The position numbers and the translations under genes were made by a program. Positions 24,701 through 34,466 of a stretch of DNA of 64,000 bases are shown piece by piece. Positions within the stretch are counted from its first letter, which is position 1; every line of letters begins with the position of its first letter. Source of the stretch: Klebsormidium nitens (lineage: Eukaryota > Streptophyta > Klebsormidiophyceae > Klebsormidiales > Klebsormidiaceae); the NCBI GenBank assembly GCA_000708835.1, contig DF237274.1, forward strand, positions 38,781 through 102,780, given 5' to 3'. A model generated the notes under the pieces. That model did not search any database, was not told where the DNA came from, and saw only the letters and a program-made list of their open reading frames with translations.

Positions 24701-26639
24701 GTTCTACATCGAGCTTATGCACGGTAGAAACCCCTTGGAGCAGCCAAACGCTGACGCGTGGCACGTTTCTCACCGTCCCCCTTCAGGAAACGAAGCTGCT
24801 GCAGACGATCGACCGGCTGAAGCTGGCGGCAGGGAAGGAGAACCGGAGCACGCGCATTGCGCGCTCGCTCGCGAGCATGGCCGCGCCCAAGCAGTGGGAG
24901 CTGCGCGACGGCAACAAGGTCGAGGTGCAGACGCCGCTCACCGTGCGCGCCGCCGAGCTGATGCAGGTGAGGCGGGGAAAAGGTGCACAACTCTTTTGCT
25001 ACTAAGATATTGTTACATCGCTATGTGTGAGGAGTGGCGCAGATGCCCTCACCGGGTGCGCCGCCGATCTGATAGAGGTAAGGCCGGGAATGCAGTCCGC
25101 CATCATTTGATCGTTGGGCCAGTCGTGCCCCGACAATCTCTTCCTTTCAAATTAGCGGAAACAGGGTGCAACCAGGTCGATAGGGAATGAGTTGCTTCTG
25201 CTCATGGGCTGTATGGAGAAGGAGACGGTGCATGTTGTACGCAGCTGAAGGGTTTCAACTGTAAGCTCGTGTCGCGAGGTTGGGACCCTCGAGCTTCGCA
25301 CGCCGGCGCTCATTATGGAAGTGGAGCCGCCAGCTGAATAACCCCTTACGTACCGAAACGAAGTCCCGCGATTATGGTCAAGAAAGATTTGCGGTGCTCA
25401 TGCGGGTTCCCTAATCGTGCGTCTGTCAAAAGTCTGTGCTTACCAATCAAGAACGGTTGGCTGTGAAGTGGACATTATAAAAGCTCGAGCATAGACCCGG
25501 ATCTGGAGCAAACAATGTCGTGAGTTTTCTGGTCATACTTAATCATACTCGTTCTTTCAGACCGCATCCGTGCCCTTGTTGACGTCATCTCGTAGGTGAA
25601 TGTCCGTTTGCTGCCCTCAGGCCCCGTTTCCAAAAGTCACGCCGTCTGCAGACCTGGATCTTCTTCAGGACTGCTTACAGGCCAGTTGTGATCGTAGAAG
25701 GGTTCACGTAACTCAGTCGACTTCCCTAAGTTGAACCAAACCCGGTTGCCCGTTAGCCTCGCTCACTCCATGCAACTGTCCTCGGAATCGGAGCTGCCCG
25801 CTAACCAAGCCGGGTCAAGCGGTAGGCTTCCTGATACCAAGCATGGGGCTACGTCAAGCTCGAGGCGGCCTTCTAGCAACGCCCCGTCAAGTGCTAACCT
25901 GTCCTAGCCCCATCCCGTGGGGTTGCGACTTGCAATAGCCCCCCAATAACGCTTTTGTCAGGCGCTGACCTCTCCAACCTAATCACGCCCGGTGAGCCGC
26001 TAACCCTCTCTAACTTAATTCCTGCAGCTGTACCAGGGGCTGCGGCTGCGCGCGCTGCGTCCGGAGCAGCGGCTGGACGTGGTGCGGCACGTGCAGTGGA
26101 CGGTGCGCGAGTTCGACTGCGCGCTCACGCGCGAGCTGCTGCAGCTGCTGGCGCGCGAGGAGGATCTGCTGCAGCGCGGGCGGCCCGCCAGCACGCTCGA
26201 GGGCCTGCGGCGCCGCATTGCCAACCTCTTCCTGCAGGTGAAGGACAACCCGTCTCGCCTTAATCGCACCCTGATGCAGGTTATCGAATCCCTTGTTTGA
26301 TGCGACGGCGACTCATCCTCTTGGAGGACCTTCTTCAGTCCTGCAAAGGCACGGCTCTCACCAATCCCCTCGCCTGCGAGATACCAGAATTAGCGGCACA
26401 GATGAATGGAAAGCCTGGTGCCTGAAGTTCTTGGTCTGCGCAAATGTCCCGGTGAGGATCATTCTTTGGATACGAGGGTGGATCTACAAACGAAGCCTAT
26501 GGTTTGCGTGCAGTTTGTGGAGACGCCCGAGTTCAATCCCGAAGCGGAGCGGTACCGCATCGCCGTTCCGGACTTTGATGCTTATCAGAACCAGGACCCC
26601 ACGCGCAGAAACGTGCGTCCATCCGAGGTTGTATTGTAG
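21730..26639 (+). CDS. IQUB: IQ motif and ubiquitin-like domain protein (ciliary)
   Basis: Seven exons join in phase: 21730-22591, 22876-23204, 23666-23803, 24216-24290, 24787-24966, 26028-26237 and 26514-26639 (TAG), giving 639 residues. About 150 acidic, disordered residues lead to a ubiquitin-like fold (about 153-235, from VTCSFTVLPEGY). Then come the IQUB signature QPFLGGYRNKQTGVEYLNAA, an IQ motif (VIMLQRYWRGWLARRRAG, about 368-385), a charged coiled coil with PRTAADFDILYSELEAWRMQ, and the conserved LDVVRHVQWTVREFDCALTR and FVETPEFNPEA. In animals and algae IQUB belongs to the ciliary radial-spoke apparatus, so motile cells are implied. The vertebrate zinc-binding C-terminal block is missing here. 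A weak donor (AAAC then gtgcgt) near 26610 could lead to unseen exons. The start is the first ATG of the frame; a second lies four codons on. Confidence 0.93.
24930..25095 (+). repeat. Duplicated exon end and donor in IQUB intron 5
   Basis: The last 35 or so coding bases of exon 5 and the start of its intron (donor at 24967) recur 111 bases downstream with a second donor-like gtaagg at 25078. The copy keeps GTGCGCCGCCGA-CTGAT but its final codon has changed from CAG to GAG and the frame is not maintained with exon 5. Confidence 0.7.
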
Positions 26640-28120
26640 CAGATTAATCTGACCAATTGCTCCCATCATCCAATCTGGGGGGTCATTGCGTACTTGCTTA
26701 AAATCGTCTGCATTATAAGTTGGATAATGTAGATGGCGGTGTAGATACTTACCTAATGGCAGAGTTATAGATAGCTCAATGATGACAGGTTACCCGTACG
26801 ACGTGGTACCTCCATACGTTGTTGAAACGGCCCAGCTCTCGCAGACATCACAACCGAAGCACCAGTATTAAGTTAGCTGCAAGCATTAAATAGTTGCAAA
26901 TACTTGCAAACAAGCAGTCAAAGCTTCCAAAACACGTATGACCGGTATTTGCATGCACAGTGCATAATGGGGGCACTAAATTCTGAATTCAAGCGCCTGT
27001 GTCTTCGATGTACCATTCAGTGACTGCTCAAATACGTAGGAATGTACGCTGACAATTCGAGTACCCCGACAATGAGCTCTAAAGCTAGCGTGTACTAACT
27101 ATTGAAAGTGATTGCACGTGGTTGGGAGACCAAGGACATGCTGCAGCTGATATTGGTACAAACTACTTCGTGCGTCGAGTCAAGGCAATGCAAGCCTAAG
27201 CATTACGCGCGGCGCGGCCCACTGCATGGACATGCACCCCAGGCCGGCGCTGTCGAGGTCAGTATGCCAGAACCCGGTCGCCTAGAATGCATGCCTAGCT
27301 AGCTATGAATGATGATCATGCATTGAATGCGCTTAAGTGCGTCGATCGGCCCCCTTAGTACATCATCTGATATCATGCACTGTTCATGGCCACCTACGCG
27401 TGCGATGCATGTGAGCGCCGCTCAGTGTTTGTTGAGCCTGCCGGATCGGTCATGCATGACCCATATGCTAGCTGCAGCCTGACCGGTGATTCATGCAAGG
27501 CTAGATTGCATCATGCACATGCATGTGCATGCCAGCCGTTGATATGGCCAGGATGGTATCGCTCAATACGCCTGTTGGCTTGGCAGCAAATATACGCATT
27601 CTGTCTAGCGAGTATATGTATGCGTGTCCAATTATTTGGGCTGCATGGGCCAAGATCAAACCCTGTGCATCATGTAAGTTCATGGGCTAAGTTTGCAGAC
27701 GCATCACGCCCTGGCATCAATCATTGTCAACGGATGCCGCCAAATAGGCTTAAACTTACTGAATTGTTTGTGAAGTCAAGAACGACCCTCGTAATCCTCC
27801 GGTCACCGTCAGTACACAGAAAATTTGATCATGAATTGTGGTACTCAGTTGCGCTGCTCGCTGCCAAGGTCCTGCTTGTCTCTCTACACGTTCCTATGCG
27901 ACGAGGTTCAATCAGGTACGTCCACACAGAACTGTTTACTCTCACGCCTATGAATCTCAAACTAGGAGCGCGCGAATGATGGTTATACTTTCCTCTAGCT
28001 TACAGCAGATAAGTTACCAACGCCCGCACAATCTGACCATCTCAGACACCTTGCACCAATAACTCATCTACCATCTTACAAGTGCCGCCTGTGCCCGCGA
28101 CATCAGCAGCGGGAGGTCCT
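26640..28120. other. Intergenic, convergent gene ends
   Basis: This follows the IQUB stop and precedes the 3' end of a minus-strand gene. It was searched for the missing IQUB zinc-binding block without success. From 27100 to 27560 it is rich in CATGCATG words, like 4350-4770. The 197-codon frame at 27386-27979 has the composition of random sequence and no family resemblance. Confidence 0.45.
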
Positions 28121-29508
28121 CTAGTCGTGCCGTAACCTTCGCCGCTTGTCTTCCAGATCCCTGCGCACCTCCTTAGCGGACGACCCCCAGTTTATGGTGC
28201 CTCTAAACAGCTCCGGCATGCGCTTGTTCAGCGCCTTGCGGTCCTCTGCCGTCTCCGTACTAGTTGCGCCGCTCTCTGTCTCCGAGCCCGCCAGCGTGAC
28301 AAGGTCCTGGGAAGAAGACGGAAATCCTGGTCGGTCCTTCACAATGTTATTTGGATTGGCTTAGCTCCATACGGTATGAAAGAGCAGAGGCAATCAGGGT
28401 CCTTTTGATGCAAAGCCGAGCCTTTGCCAACGGAAGCCTATTCCTGACTTGCAAGGATGATGATTACCGGATTGGCAGACTTGGACTTTGACGATCCAGC
28501 AGGGGGTTTCCCAAGATGACGGGAACAGCATCCAAGAAGCGAACGATTAGAGCTATAAACCGCTACTGGTCACATACGGTCAATTTGCAAAAGGGCGCTG
28601 CTAGGCTTCAAAGACAGCACACGGAGTCAGCCCAGCCCGACGCAAACAAAAGCCAGCCTGATTTGTCGGCGGCTCACCACCCGATCCTTCCCGGGCTCAA
28701 GTTCCGCCGCCAGCGCCTCTTTTTCGAGCGCCTCCTGCAGCCTCCCCCCCTCCTCCGGGACCCCCTCTCTCGCCCGGGACGCCAACCCGAGCGCCGGCTT
28801 CTGCCGCCCGCCGGCCGTCTCCGCGGCCGGTAACCACCCCCCGGGGTCACTTTTGCGGCCTAGACCGTCTGGCACAACCACCCCCCTAAGCGAAACCCCC
28901 CGCTGGGAGCCCTGTCCAAGGGACCGCTGTTCCGCCGTTCTTGAAGCCTCTGTGCCGGCCCCGCTGCCCCACCAGGCAAAGAGCGGCCCGCCTGTCGTAT
29001 GCGGGTCCTCCTCTCTCCGTTCCGTCGATTCCGTTTCCGGGTGCGTCCACGGCGCGTTCTCGTCTAGAGTGTCCACCGATAGCGGCTCGTCGTTCAGCGG
29101 CTCCGGACGAGTAGTGCCGCTCGACGTCTTGGTTACGGAGTGCCGCTCCGGCAGGAGAAGAGGAGCGACTTCGCCGGCGCTCTCTTCGGTGATGCTGCAG
29201 GGAGTCGAACGGGTCATAAATGAGGAGCGGTCGCTTTCCGTGACGTCGTCGGCGTACAAAATTGGGCAGCGTCTGATGATCACACTCCAGCTCTCGCAGA
29301 CTGATGACCCACGCCTTAGGGCGGGAACGTGCGACGGACACGGGAGTGGATTGAGAAGCATGCAGTAGTGCTTGCAGCAAGAGCAAGATGACGTCACTGA
29401 GTCTTTTGACATGCAGACTCGCTGCGGTGACCGATGCAGGTTCGCGACACAGGCGGATCGCTGCCTGCCAGGTGGTGTCAGGATAGAAAGCTCCAGCACA
29501 GCAAGCAT
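28121..29508 (-). CDS. Hypothetical protein, two exons
   Basis: Exon 28678-29508 joins exon 28121-28306 (TAG) in phase through a gtgagc donor and a CTTCTTCCCAG acceptor. I do not recognise the product. The middle is rich in Glu, Thr, Gly and Arg and probably disordered. The C-terminus is compact and charged, with LNKRMPELFRGTINWGSSAK then EVRRDLEDKRRRLR, which looks like a short conserved tail. The start is uncertain: in-frame ATGs occur at 29508, about 29412, near 29362 and near 29219, and the stretch before 29219 is Cys-rich and may not be translated. The gene lies about 190 bases downstream of the CGR-like gene on the same strand. The 3' exon is better supported than the 5' part. Confidence 0.5.
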
Positions 29509-29701
29509 CGTGCACAACTCGACGACGGGCGAAACGGAGGGTCTTCGCCAAGAAAAACCATGGTCCAGTGACTCGAGGATGGTCCGTGTACTAACCTGAC
29601 ACGGATGGGACCCGAATCAAGGTAAACAGGCAAGAGAAATCTTAGCAACCAAGCAGCAACCCCATAAGCGTCCCACGACCTAGAATCATTGCTTCGCCAA
29701 C

Positions 29702-32700
29702 TCACTTGCCCCCCCTCGCCGGGACCAGGTGTAGCAGCACCCCGCCCGGCAGGTTGGCACGTGCCTCCTCCAACAGCGGCGCCTTTGCGCGCGCCTCGAC
29801 AAGGCCCTCCGTCGCAAACGCCTCCACCCACCACGTGTCCCTCTCGTACGTCTCCAGGCCCCGTTCTTGCTCCGGTTCGCCCCATGTCCTGCCATATCCC
29901 TGCTTGACGGCGCTAACTGCGACGATGACAGGGCCTTTGGCGACACCAGCCACCGCAGCAATCAGCCTCCGAGCTTCTCGCTCGTCTAGTTTCTCGAAGG
30001 TCTCGGAGACGAAAACCAGGTCGAAGGGGATCGTGCTCCCCGTTCCGGCCACGGTGTTCCGCAGCTCGTGCGGCAGCGTTTGCAGGGTGATGGAGTCGCC
30101 GCAGCTCTGCTGGACGGGGCGTGCATAGGCGCTCTGGGTGTGTGAATCGGCACTCGCGTTCCAAACAGGCTCGAGCCCGATGAGTGCGGTGCCGTTGAGA
30201 AGCTGGAAGAGAGGACAGGGCTCGGGGCCAATGTAGAGAGTGCGGGTTTTGAGCGCTTCGGGAAAGAGGGTGTTGAGGGCGCGAGCAATGGCGCAGTTAG
30301 AGCCCATGCAGGAGGTATTCTCACCAAGCGAACCTGCAAGGGCGAAGCCAGGTTAAGCAAAGGGTTGATCAGTGGCTTAGGCTTCAGCGCGTCTTCAACG
30401 CGTGACACTGTTAAAGTGAGGTCTGAGGTCCTCGAAGGTGTTCAGCGGGTTCAGATCTGGGGCAGCTTAACGGATGTGATTATGAGTCGTGCTGATTGCA
30501 AAACACCAACAACGAAGAAGCGAAACGGTAGTCAGATCAAAGTTTAGGTACACATTGAAGAGGTGGCTTTCACAAAGGCAGCTCAAGATGGAACGACCAA
30601 GTCAAAACGTTCATCATAAGGTATCCAGTTTCTTCTCAGATACGAAAACAATGAGCTGACTTGAGCATTTTTTTCCAAACGCAATCTTTACAAAGTCAGC
30701 TTCTTAGGAACCTTGCATCCAAAAGGAAACCACCAAAACCATGACGACATGTGAAGGTTCGAAGGTCCTCGTCCACAATTTCAGATCAGGGTTCCAAGTG
30801 GCGTTGCTCCTCACCTGTGCGTTCGGAGGTGGCCGTACCGTTCCTCGCCCAGACTGCTTCGACCTCCCGTCTCGTCAAGCCCAGCCCCGCTAGCTTCTCC
30901 ACAAATGCCGACGCCTGGGTGTCGGTGCTGAGCACTGTTTCAAACAAGCCGGTGGCGTTTCCCAAGCTCTGATTGAAACCTGACGCGCTCGACGTAATCT
31001 CAGCTTGACGGGTCCCGTTTGTCAGCAACTTGATCGCCTCTGCGGTCATCCTCGCCAGCGTATCCAGGTCCGCAGTCGCGCTGAGCAACTCTCCCGCGAG
31101 GCCCAGCGCGTTCGCGAGGCTCGCGGCGAACCCCGTTGCATTCAGCGTCGCGTTCGCGGGACCCGGAGACAAACCCGCCGCGGCCGCGCTCTTCCACGGC
31201 CTCTCGCTTTCGCCCCTGAAACCCTCCCCTCCGCCGTTTTCCTCAGATTCTTCCCTCGCAAGGACCATCTTGTCCAGCGTGTCCGCGCCCCATTGCCGTG
31301 CCAGATTGTGCGGGCCGCTATGCTTCCGCCTCGCCAGCTGTCCCCGCTGGGTAAGGGCACCGCTTTCGGTGCGCACCATGACCGCCCGGTGCTCGGCATC
31401 CCCCTCGGCACCCCTGAGAGCTGACGCCTTCTCCTCCGCCCCCTCCGTCCCAAGCTCTGCTTTCTCTAACCCACCTTCTGACCCTCCCCCTTCCCAGTCT
31501 CTAACGCTCGTGTCCTTGACGTGTTGACTGCCTAAGACCCAGTCTGGGTCAGGATCTTCTACCCGGACTTCTTTCACAGGTTTTCGCTTCCGAAACAACC
31601 CCGATCCAGCACCCTCCACCTCAAAGTCCGGCCGCTGCTCCTCTGGCAACCAGGCAAACTTTGGGTCCACATTCAACATCGCCTTTTCTGTTGTTACGGC
31701 CCCAGCTGACTTAGCAACTCCTCTATTGGCGTCAGAGGCGTCTTGGAAAGTAGATTTGAGACCCGCTTCCATTATACCCCCCTGTTTAGACTTCATTGCA
31801 AGTTGAAGACCGTTGGCTGAGAGGGTGCTCTTGGGCTTCTGGAGTGTAGCACTGGCTTGCTCAAAGCTTAAACCTTTTGGCATATTTGCATCTGTCCGAA
31901 CCGTTTCTGCCAGCAGCGTTTCTCTTGCTTCTTTTGGATTGCTGCCAAGGAGTGTCGCCGCCTGGTCTTGGAGGTTGGCAAGAAGCCCTGCTGAGAGTGG
32001 AGGGGGGATAAGGTATCAGAGCTCCATCATCCTGCCGGTGCAAGGGCCCCTGGAGTCTTTGCATAGCCGCAGAAGATTATTTTGCATTGCGACGGGGCGA
32101 TATGAAGACGCGATATCGTATTCTGCCATACAAGCCTTACAGGTGCCTGTAGATTTATTTATCCAAGTGAAGAGAGGCGGTGTTAGGAATTCTTCAGAAC
32201 GAAACCGCAGGCGGATTCTGGAGTGGAGCAAAGGCAGGGCAGATGGCTACATAAGAAACAAATCAGCGTGCATTCATATGGAAACAGATCTCAAAAGTTT
32301 CAAATAAGAGGACTGACCGGCGCCTGGCGCACTCGTTCCTGGGCCAGGATAGCTTGCGAAGATGACAGCACCCTGCCGAGAAGGGGATATAGATGTTTGG
32401 AAGAGGACAAGCAGCTGAGTGATGCAAGGGGATGTGTTTCAGGTGAGGCCTCAAAATAAGCTGAACGTCAGGGTTTGAGTTCGGGTCAAGTAAGTCCGAT
32501 GTTAATGTTGCAGAATGGAAGGGTTCTGGTTGAACTTCAGTTGGATGCCAGAGTGGCGTCTATGACACGAAAGTTGGAAACGAAGAAAGGTCACCCCGAA
32601 CTAGCAATTCTTGCCCCCACCTTTGAGTGCCCCAAAATCCTGTCTGGCATGGTGCCACTGAGGCCCAACGTTCTAAACACAAGACTGTCAGCATTATCCT

Positions 32701-32865
32701 TTTAGAAAATGATACCAGCAATGGGATGATGTATCTGAACGCCCCATGCGACGCACTGACCAAGAGAGCGGCGCAGAACGATGTGATGGTCACGACCCGG
32801 CAGTCCGCTTTTCCAATGCGCCGGCCCCGTGCCATCAGCGGCCGCCGAAGCACAATAGGCTCCAT
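29702..32865 (-). CDS. CGR2/CGR3-like Golgi methyltransferase with long stalk
   Basis: Four exons join in phase: 32716-32865, 32318-32372, 30815-31987 and 29702-30333 (TGA), giving 669 residues. A basic N-terminus followed by one hydrophobic segment (about 25-50) gives type II membrane topology. A stalk of about 400 residues with several N-glycosylation sequons (for example NATLNATG) follows. The C-terminal 200 residues match the plant CGR2/CGR3 fold: TLYIGPEPCPLFQLL for SAM motif I, IGLEPVW, FDLVFVSETFEKL, and the family ending TWWVEAFATEGL to LLHLVPARGGK. In Arabidopsis CGR2/CGR3 methylesterify homogalacturonan in the Golgi. The known proteins are about 250 residues, so the stalk is a large addition. 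Donor specificity and pectin as substrate are inferred from family only. Confidence 0.8.
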
Positions 32866-34466
32866 CGCATCCCCCACACCGCTGAGTTCAGAAGTAAAGG
32901 ACGCCCTCTCAGAAGCTAATGCTGGTTCAACCTGGCTTTGACCCAGTAAAGGACGCCCTCTCGGAAGTCTTCGCTGCTTTTGACGTTGCTTGACCCGTTA
33001 GGCTGATGCGACTTGGCAAAGCAGACGAGGTTTTAAATGTGAAACTGACTTGCTGTCCTGGACGGGATTGCCTGCCAAGATCTGTGGCACCTAGTGCAAC
33101 AGGATATTTTAACCTAGACATGCAGAAAGCGTCTATAAGATCCACTGCTGCATCTCAGCAGCTTTTCCTGACGCCCATGCAACTGTAGCTAGGGTGCCTC
33201 AACTTGGCTCATACCGAAAGAAACCATCAGCGGCAGCCTCGCCTTCTTAAAGTTCTAGCCCCGCTGAATGTTGGAAATCTGAGCTCGATCAGAAAGGACG
33301 AGGTGTATTTACACCCAGCGTTTCGCAACGCTGATCAAGAAGCAAGGAAGAACCAATCTGACGTTTGGTGTAACGCGCAATGATTGCAATGTAAATTCCT
33401 GCCAGAATCAGCGGAGGTAGAAATTTTTGACCAGTAATCGAACGCCATTTGGCATGCAGAGGCCAGGGCACTGGGACGTTCGGGTTGAAGTCGGCTGCAT
33501 AATGCTGGTGCGATCATCTGTCGACAGTCGAACATATTTTGATCCTCAACGACTCCGAAGCAGTAGGACTAGGAGCTTTGGAGCTTGAAATTTGAATATC
33601 TTGAAGGGCAACCTTTTTAAAAGCAATGGTGCAAACTCCTACGTACAGGCTTTTTATGATGAGCACGTCCTTGCAGTAAGCAGAATGTTCAAAAAACAGT
33701 ACTACTTTTACGAGTCCTCATCTTCATATGAGTTGTGGTGACACACGGGCGCTGTCAAGTCAAACCAAATCGTCAAAACCGATTATAATCTTCCTCGCTT
33801 CGACCGCACTTGAGATTGGCCAAATCTTACAAAACGTAGAGCCAAAGGGGTGCCGGCAAAGCGGCCAGCTGGGCAGGCTGGTGATAGTACTGCACCATGT
33901 AACCAGCAATTGACAAGACTTCAATCTATTAGTCGATGTTTTGCGGTTCGTTGGTACAGCAAGATTGGATGCCATTGGCGGGTTCCTGAGCCCAATATTC
34001 ATTTAAAGCTCGCGTCAAATATAGTACTCAAGCAATTGTCGGACAGCTTGCGAGAGTTCGTCCTTGTCCAGATCATATCAAGACTGTCCTGAAGCATGAA
34101 AGTGAAACCACAGAAATCAACAACGTCAATGGTCGCCCACTTCGCGGCTTAGGGATGCAGGTATTTATGGCGCATGTCATCTTTGATTAGAGCGAGTCGA
34201 CTCAATACATGAGCAGCCAATGACTTGAACCGGGATCCATCTGGCGCCAGCAAAATACATACGGTCAACGGGGTATGAATGCAGCATAACTGCAGCTCAC
34301 ATAGAGCAGCCAGTATCGTTTGATCACGTGCACGCAAACAACCATTTTACTTGTGCAAGAGACACCTCGCGTCTCAATATGAATCTTTGAAGACACCCGT
34401 TGTGTCAGATCGGCTTTCTTTTCGACTTCTCTGAACGAGGGAGGTCCTGTCGTCTTCCAGATCAGA
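32866..34466. other. Intergenic region with a 50-base tandem duplication
   Basis: This separates the 5' end of the CGR-like gene from the 3' end of the next minus-strand gene. Immediately upstream of the CGR-like start, AGTAAAGGACGCCCTCTC occurs twice (about 32895 and 32945), each followed by RGAAG. The rest is closed in all frames, with no other recognisable element. Confidence 0.5.

Noticed and set aside
27386-27979. Plus-strand frame of 197 codons
   Set aside because: Composition is random, with CATGCA words translating to Met/His/Ala runs; it was examined as a missing IQUB zinc block but the cysteine spacing does not fit.
29478-29590. Extra terminal exon for the CGR-like gene after a gtgagt at 29703
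   Set aside because: The family ends just after the HLVPARG-like motif, and the frame meets TGA at once, so the unspliced stop at 29702-29704 is preferred.
31005-31527. Plus-strand frames of 139 and 165 codons
   Set aside because: They lie antisense to the stalk exon of the CGR-like gene, which joins neighbours in phase and has the membrane anchor and methyltransferase motifs.
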